DNA of 62,000 nucleotides. It comes from Adiantum capillus-veneris. Taxonomy: Eukaryota; Streptophyta; Polypodiopsida; Polypodiales; Pteridaceae. The position numbers were made by a program, and so were the translations under genes. Every line of letters begins with the position of its first letter. Position 1 is the first letter of the stretch. The stretch lies in assembly GCA_014529385.2 (NCBI GenBank), contig CM043967.1:2940001-3002000 (forward strand), read 5' to 3'. Shown here piece after piece: positions 22,744 through 34,542 of the stretch. The notes beneath the pieces are model-generated. The model did not search any database, was not told the DNA's origin, and worked only from the letters and a program-made list of their open reading frames with translations.

Positions 22744-23180
22744 GGATAGAGGATGGAGGGTAATAGAGAGAGAAGTGGATCAAATTATGGGAGAGACAAA
22801 GAGATCTATAGAGAGGAATAGAGAAAGATTGGTTAGTGGGAGGGAGGTATAGAGGGATATAGAAATTGAGGGAGACAGGGGGAGAAGAGAGAAAGGAATA
22901 TATATATATATATATATATTTTTATAGAGAGAGAGAGAGATTTAGGATTAGATGGAGAGGGAGAGAGTGAAATGAGAAAATGATATAGTGGAAGAAGGAA
23001 AGAAAGCACACACACACACACACACACACACAGAGCAGTGAAAAAAGGAAAAGAGTGATCGAGAGAGGGAAAGAAGGATGAATACAACTAAAAAGAGGGA
23101 AGTGAGGGGGGTAGAGAGCGGAATAGAGGGAGATGTGAACATAGGGAGGGAGAAGGAATTGAGAGAGAGAGAGAGTCTGG
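22566..23180. repeat. Purine-rich microsatellite cluster
   Basis: Degenerate GA/GGGA-rich DNA with an (AC)n run at about 22692-22740, (TA)n at 22899-22919, (GA)n at 22928-22940 and (CA)n at 23007-23032. The ORFs here are low-complexity (cysteine-valine or serine-leucine repeats) and not genes. It is the right-hand flank of LINE copy 2. Confidence 0.93.
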
Positions 23181-24012
23181 AATCAACAGGGTTTTTGTTC
23201 AGAAACTTGATGATATGGTAACATAGAGAGACCTCTAAAAATTTTAAAATATCAACTTAAACCAAAACCCAAACCAAATGTTCGAATTTAAGTGTATTGT
23301 TTTTCTATAAATATAGGCAAGGGTGTCAACTAAAATATATATGGACAACTAGTATACTAGCTCTAGAAGGCCAGCGTACATGAGAAACTCATGGTAGAGA
23401 CATCTTCTTCACAAGTCCGAGGTGAGAGGTATGAAGTACATATTTCAAAAAGTAGCATGATGTGTACATGTGGAGACTTTGTAGAGAATGAGTGGCACAA
23501 AGAAAACCCTATATAGACTGCATGCATATTTACTACATATTCCTCCGCTATTTTGGGTTGGATGTAAACTACAATATGTTTATCCATCAAAGCAAGCTAA
23601 GAAATGAGGATCTACTTCATGTCTTCAACTGTCATCGTGTAGCAAAATACAGAATTGTATCAATCACATTCCCTAGTGCCAATATGCAATTCATTAGGAG
23701 AAAGTTGGACTCACTTTTGGGCTCTATAAGAAGTGCCACGTCCGCTTAGAGAGAGAAAATGAAAATGTTAAATTGTGCATTTTATGTGATACTTTTTTGC
23801 GCAACAAAAAGACAAAATGACATTCTTTGGTAGGTAGCCGCCGTCTTTATCATTCTTATCCTTCGTTCTCTTGTCAAGAATCCAACTAATCGTATGACTA
23901 ATGATTTGAAATGCCAACTTACAAGCGTTCCCTCCAGAAACATAAGCCACACGAACTCTATCAACTCTAAACTTGAGAATATGGTCTTCCCTCCCAAAAC
24001 CTGAGATATTTC
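23181..24012 (+). other. Unassigned, possible upstream exon of the split gene
   Basis: No recognised gene. An 85-codon ORF at 23492-23749 (RKLDSLLGSIRSATSA at its end) could be an exon of the gene that follows on the same strand, but I see neither a known motif nor a clear splice pair. The rest is AT-rich with no repeat that I recognise. Confidence 0.3.
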
Positions 24013-24703
24013 ATGAGTTTTGAGTGTCTGTCTTTTTCTCTATCAACTCTACGAATGGAGAACACTTATTTTCCTTATGAAAACACCAATTTGAACTTGA
24101 AATCCTCAGCCCCTTCATCTTTAACACTTACCCAAATAAAGAACACACATCATCTTCATGTTGATGTATTGCAAGAGTACGCACCGTTGCAGAAATGTAG
24201 GAGGGAGTCTTTCTTATCTCAACGGGAGAAAGAACTTAGAAGGACAAACAAGGAACATCATTTGGATTTGTGGACTGATGGGTCTATTTATCCAAAGGAT
24301 CCTACGACAAATGCGCCACCTCCCTTTGCTAATATCACTAACCTCTTACATTTCACATGCGATGGCAAGGATGGGCTATTGGGATACACCCAACATTTGG
24401 AAATGAGAGGATTGAATGCGGAAAGGAAAAGAAACTTCCTGGCGATGGAGAACATGTAGCTAAAGAAACTTAATGAAGCATGCTCTCAAAAGATTTCATC
24501 AAACAAAGAGACAATCCAAGACCTTACCTCCTTCATGAACGAGAATCAGCTGGAACCAATGGAAGTTCAAGCAATACTTGATGAGAGTGGCATCTCACAA
24601 ATGGGATACAAGGCACTCTTCAAAGAATTAGCTAAAAAGTCTCAAAATAAACTACAGAGAGGATCATTGCTGCCAAAGCCATCACATGTAAAGGCTGCTC
24701 GGG
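24013..24703 (+). pseudogene. Left half of unfamiliar gene split by Ty3-B (candidate transposase)
   Basis: A coding-like plus-strand frame, open from 24013 apart from one TAG at 24457-24459. It reads LQKCRRESFLSQREKEL, DGKDGLLGYTQHLEMRGL, ERKRNFLAMENM, then ILDESGISQMGYKALFKEL and LLPKPSHVKAAR at the right border. There the sequence changes, within a GGGGA microhomology, into Ty3-B LTR DNA. The bases just beyond the far end of Ty3-B (31077 on) continue the same codon series: joining GCT CGG with GAG TGC GTT restores an unbroken frame. I do not recognise the family with certainty. Its motifs and those of the right half suggest one large multi-exon protein, possibly a transposase. The true start is not determined. 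Confidence 0.6.
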
Positions 24704-25357
24704 GAGATCCAATGAGGGCTCAGCAAGAGGGCTCGCCCAAGAGAGAGAGGGGGCTGATTTTTGCAAGGCGTTATCACACACACACTCACACAATCCCATG
24801 TGTGAAGAAAGAGAAGACTATCTCTTCCCAAGCTTTAATGGAGAACTCATTACCTACTCCAAGCTTGTGAGATAGAAGCCTACATCGACACACTCTTGGC
24901 TTGTGGATGCAAATCCAACCAAGATCCAAGCTTCAATGCATGCTCATCTCTTCTACCAAGCTAATTACTAAGCTAAAGCTATGCTAATATGAGTGATTAT
25001 GTGATGAGATGTACATCTTTCTCGTAAGATACTCCTTCTTCCTCTCAATCTACTCTCATACCCTGCTAGCTCTCACCATCTTTGAAAGTGTATGAGGTCT
25101 TGGGTCTGAGAACGGGGATAATTCAAGTTGTGTTTGCTAAGTGTTTTGCTTAGTGCATGAAGCTTTCATCTTCATTGCACTAGCTAGTCTTGAAGGAACA
25201 CAAAGAATTGTATTGTACAATGTCTCTCTTGATGGGAGAAACCATAATACAAAGCCTTTTGGAGGGGGGACCGGCTCCATGAAAATCCGATCCTCAATTG
25301 TTGTCAATAGGTTAATTTTTCTCTCTTTTGAAAGTATTGTTGATGCTATCTAACTAG
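24701..25357 (+). repeat. Ty3-B 5' LTR remnant, truncated at both ends
   Basis: Matches 30276-30933 of the 3' LTR. It lacks the first 712 bp and the last 143 bp. Left junction: GCTGCTC joins GGGGAGATCC, sharing GGGGA-type microhomology with the target. Right junction: LTR ...TAACTAG is followed immediately by the gag ATG at 25358. Confidence 0.92.
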
Positions 25358-28300
25358 ATGAAACAATTTTGTGCGGGCTTAACCGAAGAAATGGCGGAGT
25401 ATGTCAACTCCCAAAGGCCACATACCATATCGGTGGTAATACACCATACTATGGTGGCCTCTCGAATCAATTTCCAAACAGGGGCTAAAAGAAATAATAA
25501 GCCCCCGGAAAACAAGGGTTCCAATGAGCCTAACGGGAAGGACAATGTCCAAAAGTCTCCTAAGGGAAACTCCAACAAAGGTAAAGAGAAGGGAGTTTAC
25601 AAAGGTAAAAACAAACTCTCTCCTGAAGAGCTTGAGTGTTATCATAAGGATAGTCGGTGTTTCAAGTGCGGCGAACAAGGGCATGTGTACCGCGCTTATC
25701 CCCAAAAGAATAATCGCCAAGATCCTCCTAGAGCTTCCTTGGTTGAAATCCAAGAGGAGGAGACTCACCAAACTCACCACAAAGAATCTCCTCTATGCCA
25801 TGCTTGGGGAAAGGTAAGAGAACATGATGCTTTTAATCTCTTTGACCCTGGTTCTACTCACAATTTTATATCTATAGAGTTGGCCACCAAGCTAGGCATA
25901 CAATCCTACGAGATGGGAGATGTCCTACCCGCAGACAGTGCCTTCAAGGGGCAAGCTTCAGTCACTCCCTTAATCGGGAAATTGATGCTTCATGTCCAAG
26001 GCTATGTGGACAAAGAGGACTTATTTATCTCTCCTCTCAAGCATGAAGATGTAATCCTAGGGACACCATGGTTTGATCGCCTGGCTGCCGATGTTAAATT
26101 TCCTGAAAGGAGAATGTCCTTTAAGTTCAGGGAAAAAGACATGTATATAGATGCTAAGGAAATGGGTAACACTATCCCCATTGTACATACACCAGCTTTC
26201 AACAAGTCAATAAAGAGCTCTATTTCCGTGTACATGATTTTTGTTAAAGATTCTCAGAATGAACCTAATGATTTAGCAAAAGAAAATAAAAGCAACCAAA
26301 AGGAATTAGAGTTATCGAATTTTCTCAAGGGGTTTCAATATGTTTTTATTGACGACATCCCTTGTGAGCTACCTCCTAAACGAGGTAATGATGACCATGC
26401 AATTGAACTTCTTCCAGGAAGTTCACTGCCTAACAAACCTCCTTATAGAGTTTCTCAAGCTCAACAAGAGGAGATTATGCGTCAAGTGCATGAGTTAGTT
26501 GAGAAGGGCATGGTTAGGCCTAGCTCATCTCCATTTTTCTCACCTGTGCTATTAGTGCAAAAGAAAGACGACACATATCGTATGTGTGTCGACTATAGAG
26601 CACTAAATAGGATCACAATCAAAAATAGGTTTCCCGTTCCACGGGTAGAAGACCTATTTGATAAGCTACAAGGATCGACCTACTTCAGTAGGATTGACCT
26701 AAAAAGTGGCTATCATCAAATAAGGATAGTTGATCAAGACATTGTAAAGACCGCATTTCGCACCACATTTGGTCTTTATGAATACATTGCCATGCCTTTT
26801 GGCTTGACCAATGCACCAGCCACATTCAATCGCTTGATGGAGAAGCTGTTCAGGCCTCATCGAACCTTCACTGGAGTGTTCTTTGATGATATTATCATCT
26901 ACTCTAATTCATTGGAGGAACACAAGCAACACCTCCAGGTAATATTTCAAGTTTTGAGAGAGAATAAACTTTATGTTAATCGAAAGAAAAGTGAATTTTT
27001 CTTGCAAGAGATTCAGTATTTAGGTCACATTATCTCTCAAGATGGCATCCAAATGGATCCATCAAAATTAGAGGTAATAACAGGATGGCCTAAACCAAGG
27101 AATCTTCATGAACTAAGAAGATTTATAGGTATGTGTGCATACTATAGACGCTTCATAGAAAAGTTCTCACAAATTGCAGGACCATTACATGACCTAACAA
27201 AGAAAAGCGTTAGGTATACATGGTCTGCTAAGGAGAACAATGCTTTCAAAAAGCTTAAAGAAAAGCTTATCTCTCAACCTGTGCTTACACTACCGGATCT
27301 CTCAAAACCATTTGAGGTCCAATGTGATGCTTGTGGTGATTGCCTTGGAGCTGTTTTGCTCCAAGAAGGGCACTCCATAGGCTATGAGAGTCGAAGGCTC
27401 GACCTTGTTGAGCAAGCTCTAGGCATATATGAAAAGGAACTCCTTGGAGTTCTACATGCCTTAGACTCATGGAAGCACTATTTATTAGGGACTCCTTTCA
27501 TTCTGCGAACGGATCACCAAAGTCTTAAGTACTTCATGATGCAGACCAAGCTCTCCGACAAACAAATGAGGTGGGCAAATTTCCTTTCGCAATTTCATTT
27601 TCATATTGCTCACATTACTGGCAAGCATAATCAAGTAGCTGATGCACTCTCAAGACGACCGAGAGTGAATGCGGTTTCCATAGCAACTCACAATGATCTA
27701 TCTTTAATGATAAATGAGTATGCTATTGATCCCAATTTTAGAGATGTGATTTCAGCCCTTGCATTAGGGAAGAAAGAAGAACCATTTACTTTACAAGATG
27801 GTTATCTTCTCCATGGCAATAGACTATGCGTTACTAACTCACTACGTGAGAAAGTAATGTATGAATCTCATGCTCCACCTTATGCGGGGCATAGAGGGAT
27901 TCAGTCTACCTTAAAGGGAATTGAAACATATTTCTATTGGCCTACCATGAAAGTGAACATACAAGAGTATGTTTCTAAATGTGTGGTATGCCAAAAGACA
28001 AAATTTGATAGAGGGAAGCATCTTGGATTGCTTCAACCCTTGCCAATCCCTAATTCACCATGGGAGAGCATATCCATGGATTTTATCTTTGGATTGCCTA
28101 AGTCTATCCATGGAAATACGTGAATATGGACGATAGTAGACAGGTTCAGTAAACAAGCTCATTTTATACCTGTCAAAAAGACTATCAAAGCCCATCAAAT
28201 GGCAACCCTCTTCATTTCACAAATTTTCAAGTACCATGGCTTGCCAATGTCCATAGTGTCAGATAGAGATGGTCTCTTTGAGAATTTAGGGACAAAGCTA

Positions 28301-28507
28301 AACTTCTCTTCGGCCTATCATCCACAAACGGATGGCCAAAGCGAAATAGCTAACCTAATCATTCTTGATCTACTAAAAGCCTATGTAACGGAAGTAGATC
28401 AAAGATCCCAATGGGAGAAGTACTTACCCTTAGTGGAATATGCTTACAATAACACTGTACATACTTCCACGCGAAAAGCACCTTTCGAGGTAATTGAGGA
28501 AACATAA
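25358..28507 (+). pseudogene. Ty3-B partial Gag, protease, RT, RNase H and integrase
   Basis: The frame is open for 921 codons (25358-28123), meets TGA at 28121-28123, and continues in frame to TAA at 28505-28507. It starts in mid-gag (FCAGLTEEMAEYVNSQRP). A nucleocapsid knuckle CFKCGEQGHVYRAY follows at about residues 104-117; the fourth ligand is tyrosine instead of cysteine. Protease: FDPGSTHNFIS at about 161-171. RT at about 380-560 has RIDLKSGYHQIRI and FFDDIIIYS. RNase H shows LRTDHQSLKYF. The integrase has H...H and CVVCQKTK, MDFIFGLP and SDRD. Right after SDRD the usual stretch of eight or so residues before GLFENLGT is missing, so the core is damaged even without the stops. Confidence 0.94.
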
Positions 28508-29130
28508 AAAGTCCCTTGCTACTTAAGGTACATGGGAAGATCTTCGTTGCAGATGAGTATAGCCGAGACCTACAAGAATGTTTTCAAAAGATTAAGGATG
28601 CTATCTCTATCTCACAGCAAAGGCAAAAGGCTGTTGCTGACAAGCACAGAAGAGCCCAAGCCTTTTAAGAAAACGATTGGGTCTTGTTAAAGTTTCCCAA
28701 GGCTCGATTAAGGCACATGACGGGCAAGAATCCTACTGGCCACCAAAAGTACTATGCTAAACTAGCAAAAAGGTACTATGGTCCCTTCCAGATTCTTAGG
28801 ACAATCAATGAGATGGCCTATCAACTCAAGTTGCCCAATCATTGGCTCATACACAATGCTTTCCATGTGAGCCTATTAAATCCTTACAAAGGAGAGCCAC
28901 CTCAAGAACCAACTATTGAAGACCCACCGGAGATCGAGGACCAAGAGGAGGTGCTGCAGCCCGAGTCCATTCTCCGACATGAAGACAAGGTACTAAGAGG
29001 CGTTAAGACTATCCGATGATATTTTATTAAGTTTATGAATTATCCTTTTGAAGATGCTAGATGGATGCAAGGCATACAATTAAAGGATAACCTAAACCTT
29101 GTCAATGCTTACAATGCTTCCCAAGAGTAA
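28508..29130 (+). pseudogene. Ty3-B integrase C-terminus with chromodomain-like end
   Basis: After the 28505 stop the homology continues in another frame (SPLLLKVHGKIFVADEYSRD), passes TAA near 28667, and runs open at 28684-29019. This part has the GPF/Y-type module ([34 protein letters not shown]). After TGA at 29017-29019 comes a chromodomain-like segment ([11 protein letters not shown] before the stop; YFIKFMNYPFEDARWM after it). Chromodomains direct such integrases to chromatin marks. Three interruptions make it inactive. Confidence 0.82.
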
Positions 29131-29563
29131 GCAAATGTACAAAATGTTAAAAATGAACAAAGTGTTTTTTTTTGTCTTATAAGACTCTCTTTTTCTTTAT
29201 TGTGCACAAAAATGAAGTAGTATGCATGCTTAGATCAAGTTTGCGGAGACGACGTCTCCCAAACACCAAGTAGAGCTTGTCACTCTACTATGGAAGATTG
29301 ATAGGACTAATGTGCAGACATGCTTGCGGCAGCCTCAGGCTCTCAAGTGCCAAATGGACTAGTCATCCATTGTGGAATGATGTCGTAGGGTAACATAGGG
29401 ATCCTCTACCCGCTAAGAAAACAACTTATGAATATGCTTTATCTTCTCTACACCATAGTCCAGGACGACTATGATTTCAAGAGAGAGGTAATGTCATAAT
29501 AATAAATATCTAATTCTCCTAAATGATTTTCTCATATTAAACTGATCATTTAATGTGGGGAAG
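29131..29563 (+). other. Ty3-B 3' untranslated region and polypurine tract
   Basis: No ORF. The region ends in the purine run GTGGGGAAG (29555-29563), directly before the LTR start TGTCAGGGGA. This is the primer for plus-strand synthesis and fixes the LTR border. Confidence 0.75.
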
Positions 29564-31076
29564 TGTCAGGGGAGAAAAAGCTAGAATATTGGTTAAGCTA
29601 GCAGAGCGGCCTCAGTAGGGATCCAAAGGAGGGAAAATAGGGATCCAAAGGGGGGGTCATCTGCAAAAGAGCCATGTGCAACAATGGGCTAAAAAGACCC
29701 TAAGGTTCAGCCCATTAAGACTTCCAAAATGCTAAGGTTCCAAAATTCAAAGGTTGTGTCCAAAGGTCAACCCTAGGGGAAATTGGATGCTTTGTGTGTA
29801 CCAAAAAAGTCTTTGCAATCCCTACATGGGAGGGGGCGAGCCCTTCTTCTAGGGGATGAGAGAGAAAGTCACACACACACACACAGGCTCCCTTTACACA
29901 AAGGGAATGAGGGACACATGTCAGCTCCCTAGGCCAGATGCCCACAAGGTGTGCACAGTTTCTATTGGATGACCCTTGAAGTGGACCAATGAGAATTAAG
30001 GTAGTGTAAATCTAGTTTAATTAGTTTTAAAACATTTAATAAAGGAAACCAATGAGAATTAAGTCTCCTAGAAGACTATTGGGCAGTCTCACAAGGGGTC
30101 CAATGAGCATTCAGGAGCCCAATGGCTTGCCTGATTCCTATTGGCCAGGAGGCAAAGGGGTCCAATGAGAGTTTAGTTTAATTATTTTATAACCTAAAGC
30201 TCTCACAAAAGGGGAAAGGGGGACACATGTCAGAAGGCTATCACTTATGCTGCTTAATAATCATTGGCTTGACTTGGGGAGATCCAATGAGGGCTCAGCA
30301 AGAGGGCTCGCCCAAGAGAGAGAGGGGGCTGATTTTTGCAAGGCATTATCACACACACACTCACACAATCTCATGTGTGAAGAAAGAGAAGACTATCTCT
30401 TCCCAAGCTTTAATGGAGAGCTCATTACCTACTCCAAGCTTGTGAGATAGAAGCCTACATCGACACACTCTTGGCTTGTGGATGCAAATCCAACCAAGAT
30501 CCAAGCTTCAATGCATGCTCATCTCTTCTACCAAGCTAATTTACTAAGCTAAAGCTATGCTAATATGAGTGATTATGTGATGAGATGTACATCTTTCTCG
30601 TAAGATACTCCTTCTTCCTCTCAATCTACTCTCATACCCTGCTAGCTCTCACCATCTTTGAAGGTGTGTGAGGTCTTGGGTCTGAGAACGGAGATAATTC
30701 AAGTTGTGTTTGCTAAGTGTTTTGCTTAGTGCATGAAGCTTTCACCTTCATTGCACTAGCTAGTCTTGAAGGAACACAAAGAATTGTATTGTACAATGTC
30801 TCTCTTGATGGGAGAAACCATAATACAAATCCTTTTGGAGGGGGGACCGGATCCATGCAAATCCGGTCCTCAATTGTTGTCAATAGCTTAATTTTTCTCT
30901 CTTTTGAAAGTATTGTTGATGCTATCTTACTAGGTGTTATGCTTGTTGTTGCTCTCTCCACCCAAGCACTCTTGTAATTCTCATTAGGAATCTATTCTAA
31001 TGAAATGCCCACTATGTTCATGCTAATTTCCGCTACACATAAGTTTTTAGACCATTAAATGTTACATCAGCCGACA
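29564..31076 (+). repeat. Ty3-B 3' LTR, complete
   Basis: 1513 bp, starting TGTCAGGGGA and ending CAGCCGACA; TGTC and GACA are inverted. The left end is set by the polypurine tract. The right end is set by the return of the interrupted gene's reading frame at GGAGTGCGTT. Contains a short (CA)n at about 29871-29886. Confidence 0.88.
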
Positions 31077-32590
31077 GGAGTGCGTTGGGGTTCTCAAGTT
31101 TGTTTTGAAGCTCGACAAGTGCGAGGTCCTAAAGAACAAGAAGTTGGAGAGAGTCACCATTACCCTCATGAACAGAGCTCTAGATCCATCAATAACGAAA
31201 GAGAATCCACGATACTTCAGCGTGCAATCCGAAAACAACATTCTAACTCTAGGATCATTTCAGGTATACTTCATTCACTCTGTGATAACAAAAATATTGA
31301 TTATTTGGTTGTTGATTTTGTGTTTTTGTTTTTCACTGCAGGTTGATAAGAAAATCTTGAAATCCTCGATTGGGTTTTTAGTCAAACCCAAATTCCTTCT
31401 ATCATCAGTGAACAAAGAAACGGAGCCATTCTTTCAGTGGAAGGATCTGGTGACTATACAGTGGAACGGCACATGGCAGGTGACTTAAAGACTCTTAAGT
31501 GTATGTACAACATAACACACGGAGCACCTGTGGCAAATCCATGCTTATATTGCATGGCTGATGCACAATCTCTTGAGAGTGTGCAATGGAATGGAGCTCC
31601 CAATAGACATCTTCAAGATAAAACTTTTAGACCAATGCTTGATATTCCTCTGAGTAGAGTTCACGTCTGTACACTTCATGCACTCTGTCGAATAATTGAA
31701 AAGGTGGTTCATTTGTACATATGTTTTGCATGGACATTAAAGCCAGAGAGTGAGTCAAAAAGAGTGATCAAAGCATTAGAGGGAGTGCTCTCAAACATTG
31801 CTTTGCATGGAGGCAGTGTCAAAATCGAAGAGGACCCTAAGATGTCTCAAAGTCGTTACAAGGTACCTAAGAAAGCATCGATAGGCGGCGTGAAGGCAAG
31901 AAGGTTATTTGGGTTTGGGCTCAAAGATTCATATACAGAAGAAAGGAGAAACCTGTTCAACAAATGGAAACAGTTACATAAAGTGGTTAAAGACAATGCT
32001 GGTGGTGGGGCAATCCAAAATCACAAGGTGAACGTGTGGAAATCACTAGATAAAATTCTCCACTACGTTGAGCAGCATTCTTGGGACCAAAGTAAGTTCA
32101 TATCATTTCAAGCAGCCTTGTTGGATTGGAAGAAGGCTTACCTTATAGGGTGGGGTGGGCAACATATCACACATTACATGGTGGGTTAGTATTCTACGTA
32201 TACAAAACAAAATTTTAAATTGTACTCTACTGACCATTTTTTTTTATTTCAATGCAACACATACTGTTCAACCATGGTCCATATTTTGCAAGGACATATG
32301 GCTCACTATCAATATGGTCCACACAAGGCATGGAAAAAACCCACTACATGGCAAGAACAAGTTATTTTAAGCACACTAGACATGGGGGAGGAAAGGATAA
32401 GGCCAATAGCCTATTAGAGTTACACCAATGGACTTATAGACGACTAATTCATAGAGCAAGGCAGAAGGAACATCTTAAGAGTTCAAAAATTACACGGTCT
32501 TTACAACACATTTGCAAAGAGAAGAAACAGATGGCTTGGGGAGCTTCAAATGAGGGGGAGTGCCATGCGAGGTGGCAACAGTCATGAGTC
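31077..32590 (+). pseudogene. Right half of unfamiliar split gene (candidate transposase), two short introns
   Basis: Continues the frame of 24013-24703: ECVGVLKF then LKNKKLERVTITLMNRAL. A 78-nt phase-0 intron follows (31264-31341, CAG|GTATAC ... TTTCACTGCAG|GTTGAT). The next exon reads KPKFLLSSVNKETEPFFQWK, shifts frame by one base near 31475, and continues GDLKTLKCMYNITHGAPVA, a CLYC motif, DIPLSRVHVCTLHALCRII, SIGGVKARRLFGFG and GGQHITHYM to 32180. A 77-nt intron-like gap (32181-32257) precedes HILFNHGPYFARTYGSLSIW, QGMEKTHYMARTSYFKHT and RHGGGK. The conserved C, H, W and D/E-rich motifs look enzymatic. I recall similar uncharacterised proteins in plants and animals but cannot name the family. 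One frameshift, one TAG in the left half and a weak acceptor mark it as decayed. Confidence 0.62.
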
Positions 32591-33341
32591 AGGAGCGAGA
32601 GAAGAGGGACCTGAGCCCGTCGTTTTTATCCTCATCGATGCACCTACTTCTTCCTCACTTTGTACCTCTTCGATGTGCAAGCTCTGTAGACGAGCTCGTT
32701 CCTTTGTTGATGGCAACATCTCCACAGGCATCAGGCGTCTTGTTTCCCTCAAAAATAGCCGCTTGTTGTATGGATCTAAACTCTTCGGGTCTTAAACCCC
32801 TCCAGCCAGAGCCTGAGCTGTGTAGGACATGAAATAGGGGGCTCTGAGTGCTTGGCACCCATACGCAATGCCAAATACGTGTAGAGCAAACTGTTTCTCA
32901 ATTAGATTAATATTTCTACATTTAGTGGGAGGGGGTGCCCACCACACAATCTTGTAATAACTTTCATTGCAAACAGTGGGAATTGTGCATTGTCCTCGGA
33001 GTATTCCTTGTGGTATATTATGATTTACATAAGAATTGTAATGAATTTATGGGCCGTAAGTGAGATGAGTACAATTTTCAAGTACTTGAATTGTTTCTAC
33101 AAACCTTTTTGTGGTTGAAATGCCCGAAGTAGTGAGACAACGCCGCATCCTTCCCTTGGACTCCAGTGACAAGCCCTTGTCGTGAGCCTCCCGCTCTTCT
33201 AAGGAAACTATCGTCATACACTAGCACCTCTCAACAAAAAAAATGATAATGATATTTTATTAATGGGCCATCTCCAATACCATCTGAATGCACAACAAAA
33301 ATTACCATCTGATTCTCGTCCATTTCCAACATCGACCTCCC
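32591..33341. other. No gene seen
   Basis: Short overlapping ORFs at 32550-32860 show no domain. The rest is AT-rich without clear repeats. Confidence 0.5.
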
Positions 33342-34345
33342 TCACAAGTGAATAGACTGACTATTCATTACCTGAGCTCTAGGTGCCATGGGCCTACACA
33401 TATTTTCCAAGCCGAGTTGTTTTGTTGTTGATTCAAAATGCTCATCTGCTGGAAAATTGGCCTCTCCGGACTTCGCTTCATTGAATAGATCTTTGATCAG
33501 TTGCCACCCTGAAGTGAACTGTGAGTCGCGGACAACTGTGTTAGTAATAAGATGTTGGTCCACTCCATCATCATCCACAAACCCCATGTCTGCCTCACAA
33601 AATTCACAATTGCATCTAGGCAATAGTCCTACTGTATATTGAGCTCATGCATGATATCTATGAGCAGAACATAGTGGGTGTCGCCCGCCATAGCAAAGCT
33701 GGGAGCACAATTCAATTGCAAAGTCACTTTCTTACGTGGGCTTTCTTGCTCGCATCCTATTGCTGCATCCGCAAGAGAAGCAAGAGTTAATCTCCCATTA
33801 AATGTTTCCTTTAATACCTCTACCCGCTCTTCTTCTGGGTCGAACTGCACCTCCACATCCTCTACCTCTTTCTCTGGCACCAATGGAAAACTACCGAAAG
33901 TTGTTGATTGGGCAGTCTCTAACTCACCATCCATCTGCAAGTATAAGTAATAGAAAAACCCGTGGTAGAATTCCACTAAGTGACGCTTTTTGAAGTGCTT
34001 CATACACCTGTCTTGTACAAGCAGTGCATTGGAGGGACACTTTTCTAGACAACGATTCAATCTCCTTGAAGCACTCTTGTCATGGTCAAGGTCGGCTGGG
34101 TGCACATATCTCATGCCATCAACTGTCATGGAATTGTCACAAGTGACTGTCTCATACTATTGCAAATGGGTTTGTAGGTACTCAAATGAGCAATCTATAA
34201 TCCTCTGTATAGAAAACTCTGCATTAAACATTCCTGATAGTTCTGGTGCACGGTGATGAGAATGGGCGTTGTATAAGAACGTGAATAGTTTTTCTTCACA
34301 TATATCCTCGCCCACAACGTCTGTCTCTAGGACTATGATCCCCAT
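33342..34345 (-). pseudogene. Unrecognised ORF chain, hairpin repeats upstream
   Basis: I do not recognise the product. On the minus strand an ATG at 34345 opens MGIIVLETDVVGEDICEEKL and the same frame runs through one TAG near 34158 into 166 open codons (34129-33629: RRLNRCLEKCPSNALL, HLVEFYHGFFYYLYL, an acidic EKEVEDVEVQFDPEEE). After a frameshift near 33640, 93 more codons (RCNCEFCEADMGF with a C-x-C-x2-C cluster; SGWQLIKDLFNEAKSGE) reach 33342. Together about 330 codons of non-repetitive, compositionally protein-like sequence. The frame change might instead be a splice site, since AATATACAG precedes it. Two hairpin repeats lie 38-200 bp 5' of the start, an arrangement shared with the H3-like ORF at 37348. 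Confidence 0.42.
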
Positions 34346-34382
34346 GACTGAAAGAAAAAGCAAGCCAAAACTATTTGGTGTC

Positions 34383-34542
34383 ATAACCAAGCAAATATTG
34401 AGCCTCAAGTAACCCCCAAGGTCTCTATTTGCTTGGTTTTGTCCTGTGCGCTAATGTCATAAAAGGTGATGTCACTTGAGTCAGAACCAAGCGAATAGGG
34501 GCTCCAAGAATCTCCGAAGGGCCCTATTCGCTTGGTTCTAAC
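34383..34542. repeat. Two hairpin repeats with CCAAGC core
   Basis: Hairpin 1: arms 34383-34397 (AACCAAGCAAATA) and 34426-34440, 28-nt loop. Hairpin 2: arms 34480-34500 (GTCAGAACCAAGCGAATAGG then G) and 34522-34542, 21-nt loop, one mismatch in 21. Both share the ACCAAGC(G/A)AAT core with the tandem array at 35616-37279. Confidence 0.9.

Larger units (their letters stand above)
24701..31076 (+). mobile_element. Ty3-B chromodomain-type retrotransposon, rearranged
   Basis: Plus-strand element with a complete 3' LTR (29564-31076) but a 5' LTR reduced to its middle (24701-25357). The primer site, leader and first part of gag are gone: the LTR fragment joins directly to mid-gag. The two LTR copies differ at roughly 15 of 657 aligned positions (about 2 percent), so the insertion is fairly recent although the element is broken. 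Pol carries several nonsense codons, a frameshift and a small deletion in the integrase core. The element sits inside an unfamiliar gene whose frame continues on both sides. Confidence 0.93.

Noticed and set aside
22540-23142. ORFs with CVCVCV or SLSLSL repeats
   Set aside because: They only translate (AC)n and GA-rich microsatellites.
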